Positions 59,401 to 64,000 of a stretch of 64,000 bases of DNA are shown piece by piece. Under the pieces are notes generated by a model that was not told where the DNA came from, did no database searches, and saw only the letters and a list, made by a program, of their open reading frames with translations. Made by a program: the position numbers and the translations under genes. This stretch comes from Triplophysa rosa (taxonomy: Eukaryota; Chordata; Actinopteri; Cypriniformes; Nemacheilidae): the NCBI RefSeq assembly GCF_024868665.1, contig NC_079897.1, positions 4,958,475-5,022,474 on the forward strand, read 5' to 3'. How positions within the stretch are numbered: the stretch's first letter is position 1; every line of letters begins with the position of its first letter.

Positions 59401-62400
59401 GTATTGAGTGCTGTACATGCTCATACTTTTCATGTTCATACTTTTCAGTTGGCCAAGATTTCTAAAAATCCTTTCTTTGTATTGGTCTTAAGTAATATTC
59501 TAATTTTCTGAGATACTGAATTTGGGATTTTCATTAGTTGTGAGTTATAATCATCAAATTAAAAGAAATAAACATTTGAAATATATCAGTCTGTGTGTAA
59601 TGAATGAATATAATATACAAGTTTCACTTTTTGAATGGAATTGATGATATTCTAATTATATGACCAGCACCTGTATACGGTACAAAAGGCACAATCTTGC
59701 AGATGCAGGGATAATGTACATCACCAACACCATCTCATGGAAAGTTATAACTATTTTACAAGGTGGGTATTGAGCAATTCGTACGATATTATTCGTACGT
59801 TTAAGTATGATTTGCTTTCGCGGCAGTGATTTTTGAGGCTTCAGAATTGCTTTTTTCAAGTAATCATACTTTTTTTTCATGTCATACAAATTCATACGAA
59901 TTAGCCTCCTCGTAAAATAGTTACGAATTCCTGTGAGTCCTGCCAGTTCGAGAAGAAAAATGTTTGTTAAATTAGGGAAAAAATACTCAAAAGTATTTTC
60001 ATTCACTTTATTTTATGTGTCTTATTTGTTATGTATTTGCAATAAAATAATAACTTAAGACTTATTTTCAGTAGCTATTCTGAATTGTGGTTTTTTTTAA
60101 GACAACCTCACATATGATAGACATAGACAACCTCACAGACATGTGACATCTCTGGAACTAAATCACTGTTATCTTTCCAGGATATTGTGATTATTACACA
60201 ACTGTTGGATATGACATGATTTATTTTTACTCTGCACTTTGGGTGCACACAAAAATGAAATGTCTGAAATAGTTTCAAGAAAAGAATAGCTGTGAATGTT
60301 GAGTTGAACAAGTTCACCACAGTTACATCATCTTCATCCTTTGACTAAGAGATGCCGCCCAATAGATGTCATAAATGTTTGTTACGGACGTGCAAAACTA
60401 CATAAGCAACATATTTTTGAAAAGGACTACCAGGCGGGATGCCTTAACAATTAAAGGCGGGGTGTACGAATTACGCTTGTTTAGACAAAGTCGGGCCGAG
60501 TAACAAAACAACCTTGTAGCCAATCAGCAGTAAGGTGCACAGGACAGACATTAGTTGAGCCGAGTGCTGACGAAAGCGTAAGATGGTGTTAGGGGTGTGT
60601 TTGTTTTGGTGATTTGATCATCAACATCATCAACAACGGCTAAGAGAAATCGGACACCCCACCTCTAATAGAGGCAGACAAAGACATGTAGAATTAGATT
60701 AAATGTATTTTTATGGACGTTTACTCTACATATGACATGCAAGTTGCTGCAGTGGTCCGTGATCATCATGCAGGGGACTAAATGCATGAATGCTGTGACA
60801 TTTGTGGCACCATTGATTCAAACTGTGAACTAGTGACCCTTAAGATTTAATTCAGAGCAAGAACAAGAACATTACTTTGTAGGTAATCAAATAATTGGGT
60901 GGATTGTAATTGATGCTGCAATGTTTTTATATTTGATAATATTGCTGTGTTTTAAGTAGGGATGCATGATAAATTATCTTCATTATCGGTATTGGTAATT
61001 TTTTTATGCTGTCGTATCGGCCGATAATACAATTAAGGCCGATATATTCTAGCCGATAAATCATAAATCATTCAACTAAAAGAAGTTGTCCACTTTTTGC
61101 CTTTTGTTTCAGTCTTAGGGAGTTTTATATTAATATTTAGATACAGTATATCGGCCAAAATATCGTTCATCGGCTTCCAATGTTAAAGAATTATCGGTTA
61201 TCGTCATCGGCCAAAATTTACATATCGGTGCATCCCTAGTTTTAAGTGTCATCACAGGAAAGGGAGCAGTTCTTTTGTTTTACAAATCTACCACCAAGTG
61301 CACTATCTGGAGACTTGGACCTTGCAGAAGCAATGCTAGGGAATTGTGAGAATTGTCTTATTGTCTGGGGGACTTAAACAAATATGCAGCAGAGGGACTT
61401 GGGGGCATAGTCCTGAGAGAACCCTGGGCAGCATCTGGAAAAATGTCTCATAATCACTGATATACACAGGCTCTGATATACCATCTCCTTCTAAAGCAAC
61501 CTCCAAAATGTTCTCACAAGTATATAGTACGAGGAGCTGCTGAGAATTTCTGGATAAGGTTGTGTATTGCGTTCTTTTCTGTCCCAGTTGTACTTTTGGA
61601 TTCTTTCTAGGCTGCAAATGGAAAAATGTTTCTCATTTCACGGTAATCTTCCTGCCCGTGGATTGTGGTTTGGTCCTGATAGCAGAGGAAATTAAGTTCA
61701 CTTGATTCGGGCCTAACTGTCTTTGTATAAAAGTTAGTGGCCAGCATGCAACAATTATAGTCCTACATTTATATGGTCTCCAAACATAACTCAGGCCTTT
61801 AAAATCAGTGGTTGGAAAATATCATAGTGGACCTATTATGGACTAGAATTTGACATACCGGTCCCGTGTGCAACATGCATTTAGGAAAGGCTTTGTAGGT
61901 GAAGTTTAGTCTAAGCCCTGTCTTAGACAAATTATACTTTATTAAAGATCCTCTGTATACTGGGTCCTAGACCCCAATGGTGGAATGCAGACAAATATTA
62001 TTCACCAGCAGGGGCATAGCAGCCATTATCAGTCACGGGGATACACGTCCCCCTCACTTTTGGAAGATAATCATTGTTTTTCAATGCCTTATCAAGACTC
62101 ACTCCCCTCAGCCCCCACCTTTCTACACAAAGCAGATGTCAAAGACACCAGCTATTAGAAGATAACAAGCTCTAAAAGCAAGTCTTATTTGAGAGACGTA
62201 TTATTACTTCATGATCTCACTGTAAAACTTCACGAGATGACGATTTTGCATGAATTCGGTCAAATCTTACAAAAATATGCAGTCAGTAAAAAAAAAAAAA
62301 GAGTGAATCTACACCCCTAAACATCTGAGGTTTTCATGCAAAACAGAATTGCTTTAAAGAGAAGTAAGACATGTTTTCAAATGCATTTGCTCAAATCCAG

Positions 62401-62877
62401 AATCCTACGTTTGAGCAATAGTCATATTTAAGCAAGCACCATTAATACGCTTTATTCTCACGGGTCTTGAAGTTCATCGTATTTTCATATTTAAGGACTC
62501 TGTTCTCGTTGGATGAGGTAACGGTGCCTTCCACGTGTTTGGGTCCAGAAAATAAACTCTAGTTGTTTGTTCTGTAACCTGGCTGTAGTTCCCGCAGCTC
62601 TGTGCCAAGGAGCGCAATAGTGCATTGTCAAAAAGACTAATCTTAAAACCACTTATGGTATAAACTCTAAACTATTGCACAATTCTAAACTATAGCCAGA
62701 TGAGAGCGGCAGAAACCGGAACGGTCATGTGTCGGACTGTTTGCTTGTTCTGGTATGAGATATATTCATCTATCTGTGTCTCTCTTTCTACTCAGGGCAA
62801 TGATGAAGAAGCTGTTGTTGATCATGGGAAAACCAGCTCCACCATCAACACAAACTTTGAAAAAGAAGAACTTGAAA
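44019..62877 (+). CDS. slc4a7: Electroneutral Na+/HCO3- cotransporter NBCn1, N-terminal exons (3' part outside the window)
   Basis: Exon 1 (44019-44063) encodes MEEDRGEQMKPLLTT and ends in phase 0 at ACG|GTAAGA. The next coding exon (62796-62877) begins GNDEEAVVDHGKTSSTINT, continues FEKEELE, and leaves one base before GTAAGT. Both match the human SLC4A7 N-terminus (GEQMRPLLTR; DEEAVVDLGKTSSTVNTKFEKEELES); SLC4A10 and SLC4A8 differ at GKTSSTINT. NBCn1 imports Na+ and HCO3- across the plasma membrane and raises cell pH; this N-terminal piece is cytosolic and regulatory. The transport domain lies beyond the window. The intervening 18.7 kb intron is packed with repeats and contains a second possible first exon at 55091-55153. 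The + strand gene is divergent from the MS4A-like gene. Confidence 0.88.
44402..44467. repeat. (TC)33 microsatellite in slc4a7 intron 1
   Basis: A perfect 66-base TC run starts 340 bp after the first coding exon. The Arg-Glu frame across it is an artefact. Confidence 0.98.
45280..45420 (+). repeat. Dispersed repeat related to 15690-15905
   Basis: It shares AAGGCCATGTCAAAGACTT, GATATTGAAAT and CTGGGTAACACATA with the copy downstream of txnip. It is non-coding. Confidence 0.4.
45737..46280. mobile_element. 544-bp TIR element with TTAA ends
   Basis: The left end TTAAAGGGGTCATATG is mirrored exactly by CATATGACCCCTTTAA at the right. TTAA at both borders suggests a TTAA-targeting (piggyBac-like) element. 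The open frames inside match no transposase, so it is non-autonomous. Confidence 0.75.
46281..47680. other. slc4a7 intron 1, segment between elements
   Basis: No exon, RNA gene or clear repeat was recognised. The only notable piece is 47220-47420, where CACTACGGGACTGTGAG and ACACAACAAAG resemble ordinary interspersed repeat debris. Confidence 0.3.
47690..48862 (+). mobile_element. 5'-truncated L2-type LINE (reverse transcriptase C-terminal part)
   Basis: Broken reading frames encode typical L2-clade RT pieces: WFKSYLS, then a VPQGSVLGP-like stretch (GGTGCCTCAGGGCTCAGTGC). Then come ARNLGVVIDDHLNF, LSRLDYCNALLAG, PLQMIQNAVARVVF and GSAPSYLHSL. The polymerase YADD site is degraded (reads CANN around 47870). 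The 3' tail GTAAGTCGCTTTGGATAAAA, ending in AAATGTAAATG (48821-48860), is the fish L2 end. Frameshifts and stops make it inactive. Confidence 0.8.
48863..50719. other. slc4a7 intron 1, non-repetitive stretch
   Basis: No gene was seen. A 17-bp direct duplication, GTTTGAGATTATGAGTG, lies at about 50006-50038. A patch at 49070-49160 is GC-balanced and unique-looking and might be a conserved non-coding element. Confidence 0.3.
50936..52105. mobile_element. Nested 1.17-kb hAT-like element with perfect 8-bp target duplication
   Basis: It starts TAGTGATGGGAAGTTCGGAT and ends GAACGACCCATCACTA. The flanks TTCCACGC (50928-50935) and TTCCACGC (52106-52113) are identical. The inner subterminal sequence ATGAACGAATC/GATTCGTTCA is also inverted. 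The body is mostly a tandem array (51165-51960) and it lacks a transposase. Confidence 0.85.
51165..51960. repeat. Tandem array of about 97-bp units with E-box and CCAAT
   Basis: About nine units of 95-98 bp. Each holds CACCTCTCGAGTCTTCGGG, then CGTTCATCACGTGACAGC and CGTAAGCTAAACCAATGCAG. Unit starts at CACCTCTCGAG are near 51252, 51350, 51447, 51543, 51639, 51734, 51829 and 51926, plus a diverged first unit. Each has the palindrome TCACGTGA and a CCAAT about 20 bp on. Copies differ by single-base indels. Confidence 0.9.
52900..53515. repeat. Tandem array of about 44-bp units with CACGTG
   Basis: About 13 units of GTGCGCAGTTTTAAAGTCAC followed by ACGTGTCTCTCCGTGCAGCG. Cores at 52931 and 52975 give a 44-bp period. 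Most copies contain CACACGTGTC, an E-box; some are degraded to CAGACGTGT. The later units are shortened. It lies inside the hAT-like composite, outside the nested element. Confidence 0.9.
54063..54640. other. slc4a7 intron 1, just before the internal promoter
   Basis: An open frame of 177 codons (54105-54638) shows no family resemblance and ends in a CA microsatellite (about 54598-54622). I take it as chance. Confidence 0.35.
54652..55090 (+). promoter_or_regulatory. slc4a7: Internal slc4a7 promoter with TATA box and 5' UTR
   Basis: TATAAATAA at 54652-54660 would place transcription start near 54685. This leaves a leader of about 400 bp before the ATG at 55091, with several short upstream ATGs. 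The leader has a unique, non-repetitive composition unlike the flanking transposon debris. Confidence 0.45.
55091..55153 (+). CDS. slc4a7: Alternative first coding exon of slc4a7 (candidate)
   Basis: ATG opens 21 codons, MQNFWGDIVNLRSTRGAKI then FS, and ends in phase 0 at TTCTCG|GTATGT. That phase fits the shared exon at 62796 (GNDEEAVV), the same acceptor used by the upstream first exon. Mammalian SLC4A7 also makes isoforms that differ only in the first exon. I do not recognise this peptide from another protein, so the assignment rests on strand, phase, position and promoter signals. Confidence 0.5.
55154..55945. other. slc4a7 intron after the alternative exon
   Basis: A unique-looking stretch; 55380-55580 is GC-balanced. 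No exon was seen. Confidence 0.3.
55946..57948 (-). mobile_element. L2-type LINE, minus strand, split by an insertion
   Basis: On the minus strand, 57912-57603 encodes ARNLRVIFDEQLSFNDHI, VLVQAL-type VQALVISRLDYCNALLAG and LQLVQNAAARLVF. After the insert, 56414-56150 continues LFISLHRLPVEARIRFKS, RTITGSAPAYFH and SRSFSFTTPSWWN. It ends at the tail CTAAATGACTAAATGTAAAT (near 55950). It is interrupted by 56420-57597 and carries frameshifts, so it is dead. Confidence 0.8.
56420..57597. mobile_element. 1.18-kb TIR element with 5-bp target duplication, inserted in the L2
   Basis: The ends are CAGGGCTTGACATTAAGC and GTTAATGTCGAGCCCTG. GGGTG flanks both sides (56415-56419 and 57598-57602). Removing it restores the L2 sequence (AAGGGGTGTCACATGAGC). 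Inverted subterminal words ACTTGTCC / GGACAAGT recur. The middle (about 56945-57105) has a palindromic TACTATAGTA-rich repeat. It has no transposase. Confidence 0.8.
57949..58260. mobile_element. hAT-like element fragment (TAGGGATGCTCCGATC end)
   Basis: It starts TAGGGATGCTCCGATCTGA with repeated ATCGGTATCGG words and contains CGCTTTCGCGCCGCCGCTG. The mirrored right end was not found, so it is truncated; its right edge is uncertain. Confidence 0.5.
58611..59675. mobile_element. Tc1-like transposon relic, internally inverted (fold-back)
   Basis: Plus strand 59060-59404 encodes the transposase C-terminal part: QQDLAPAHSAKATSTW holds the second catalytic D, and DLNPIENLWGIVKRK holds the E of DD34E. 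Minus strand 59040-58660 encodes the upstream part, LAWAKDKKDWTAAEWSKV, FSDESKFC (first D) and QSVMVWGAMSSAGVGPL, and again QDLAPAHSA. So the two halves lie head to head. The right terminal repeat (AATTATATGACCAGCACCTGTA) ends at 59675; the left one is missing. It cannot encode a working protein. Confidence 0.8.
58655..59176. repeat. 117-bp inverted repeat with 288-bp loop
   Basis: Left arm 58655-58771 and right arm 59060-59176 are reverse complements. I saw only one mismatch (CCTGTGGGAA versus CCTGTTGGAA). Arm ends are AGGGATACCATGGTCC and ATGCTTCCTGCTGCTGAC. Confidence 0.85.
59740..59930. mobile_element. Short TIR element (AACTATTTTAC ends)
   Basis: TAACTATTTTACAAGG at about 59747 is mirrored by CCTCGTAAAATAGTTA at about 59908-59923. 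Inside, ATTCGTAC / GTACGAAT-like words are inverted. It has the form of a known cyprinid non-autonomous repeat. Confidence 0.5.
59931..60948. other. slc4a7 intron, no recognised feature
   Basis: AT-rich, with GC-balanced patches near 60420-60660. No exon or element was identified. Confidence 0.3.
60957..61238. mobile_element. hAT-like MITE with perfect 8-bp target duplication
   Basis: The ends are TAGGGATGCATGATAAAT and ATATCGGTGCATCCCTA. The flanks GTTTTAAG (60949-60956) and GTTTTAAG (61239-61246) are identical. The interior has repeated TATCGGCC/GGCCGATA words in both orientations. Confidence 0.85.
61247..62795. other. slc4a7 intron up to the shared exon
   Basis: No exon or clear transposon was recognised. 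The sequence before 62796 supplies a good pyrimidine-rich acceptor (CTCTCTTTCTACTCAG). Confidence 0.35.
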
Positions 62878-62886
62878 GTAAGTGAT

Positions 62887-62958
62887 GCAACACTCTCAAC
62901 ATATGGCACTTTTTAGTGAATCGCAACACTCTCAACATATGGCACTTTTTCGTGCATT
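62887..62958 (+). repeat. 36-bp direct duplication just after the slc4a7 exon
   Basis: GCAACACTCTCAACATATGG and following CACTTTTT occur twice at a 36-bp period (62887 and 62923), starting ten bases after the splice donor. Confidence 0.8.
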
Positions 62959-63448
62959 GCCGTATCTTCTCGTGGACCATCTGGTTTTTAAGCATGTGGA
63001 TGTCTGGGGGGCTATGTGTTTAAAACATACTGATTAAAACCATCCAGCACATCATTTAACTATCTGGCTCACTCACTGAGGTTCCCAACCTCCAATGCAC
63101 CTTCAAAGTGCCTCAGGCGTCTCCCAGCGGCCCATGTTCTCAGGTGATTTATATCAGTTGAAGTGTGCTGGGGTTCTCGGGCCTTTTGGAGGTACTAGGT
63201 GTTCAGTAACAGAAGAGTAAGCCAAGAAATGTCTTGAACTTACGAGCCACTTGCTCATTCCTTAACTCGTGTGAGGAGACACTTGACCTACATCTGGTTT
63301 TTACAACATTTATATTGAGTGAACTTATTACCTTACAAGAGAATTGAGAGTTTCGGATGATTTAAAATACAGTGTGGACCTTTTTATGATGGATAAGAGA
63401 GTTTTAGGCAGGGTGGCTAATGGCTGATATAATGCTGGCCTTGTATAC

Positions 63449-63845
63449 AGTCGTGGAAAAAATTTAGAGACCATTCCAGTTTTGCATTTATTATGCATTT
63501 CTGCATGTGTTGTGGAAATTCCAGTACAGTGTCTGTTGAATTGAATGACATAAAGTCAGCAAGATGTGAAGGTCCATGAAAGTTTAAAAAAATCAGGATT
63601 AGTGTAAAAAAATGTTTTGTTTGCAGTATTCAAGATCGTTTTTGTTATTTTGACCAGTTTGTATGTTTCAGTTTTCTGCAAATAAATGGATTTTTTATTA
63701 GAATTTGGGAGAAAGTCAATAGTTCACAGAATGGAACAAAAATGAACATTTGATTGAAGCACATGTCTATAAATAGAAACTTCTGGAAAACTGAAATATT
63801 TTTTGGAGTGGTCTTTTAATAATATCTGGTCTCTTTTAATACAAT
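63449..63845. mobile_element. mariner/Tc1-type non-autonomous element, right end lost
   Basis: It starts TACAGTCGTGGAAAAAATTT (TA target) with AGAGACCATTCCAG. Near the right side TTTTTTGGAGTGGTCTTTTAA is the partial mirror, but the terminal TCCACGACTGTA is not reached. Internal words are non-coding. Confidence 0.55.
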
Positions 63846-64000
63846 TAAATTCAACTAACATAATGCAAAGCTGCAGTCTGTAACTTTTTGGTTGTTGTGC
63901 ATTTACACATTAAAAACAATTTATGCACAATAAAAAAAATCTGTGTTTAAACCTATCACCTCACTTCACTGTTTGACTTTTTCTTACATTTACGCATGTA

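Noticed and set aside
61336..61617. 93-codon minus-strand frame in the slc4a7 intron
   Set aside because: It shows no family likeness and no convincing splice borders; treated as chance.

Overview
This window reads as nuclear DNA of a ray-finned fish, most likely a cyprinid or close relative. It holds spliced vertebrate genes with short AT-rich introns, many TIR/MITE families typical of cyprinid genomes, L2-type LINE tails and Tc1/hAT relics. There is no bacterial-style gene packing. Exon boundaries below were built by hand from splice signals, reading phase and remembered family sequences; no alignment program was run.

Layout. 1-3.1 kb: the last three coding exons of a thrombospondin (thbs3-like), + strand. 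3.1-5.8 kb: intergenic. 5.8-10.7 kb: hemojuvelin (hjv, an RGM family BMP co-receptor for iron control), +, with two untranslated leader segments. 12.3-15.1 kb: txnip (alpha-arrestin, glucose-responsive), +, with a ChoRE-like element, an inverted CCAAT box and a TATA box. 15.1-22.5 kb: non-coding, with repeats, a solo-LTR candidate nested in a MITE and a diverged tandem duplication. 22.5-26.1 kb: polr3gl (RNA polymerase III subunit), -, seven coding exons. 27.7-36.4 kb: ankrd34a, +, with a 5' leader exon, a 5.3 kb intron carrying a near-perfect RE1/REST site, and one large coding exon. 39.4-41.3 kb: a small four-TM MS4A/CD20-like gene, -, with three PPxY motifs in its tail. 44.0 kb to beyond the window end: slc4a7 (NBCn1), +, with two alternative first coding exons (44.0 and 55.1 kb) that both fit in phase to the shared exon at 62.8 kb. 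The >18 kb first intron is full of nested transposons.

The hjv-txnip-polr3gl-ankrd34a group matches the human 1q21.1 block. The genes do not form one pathway: they cover matrix (thbs3), iron/BMP signalling (hjv), glucose/redox control (txnip), Pol III transcription (polr3gl), a neuronal ankyrin protein (ankrd34a) and pH/bicarbonate transport (slc4a7).

Most notable: a 3.3 kb hAT-like composite at 50.7-54.1 kb with perfect 8-bp target duplications, which contains a second hAT-like element with its own perfect 8-bp duplication and two tandem arrays whose units carry CACGTG E-boxes; a fold-back Tc1 relic with 117-bp near-identical arms; the RE1 site in ankrd34a; the second slc4a7 promoter; and a possible alternative 3' coding exon for ankrd34a.
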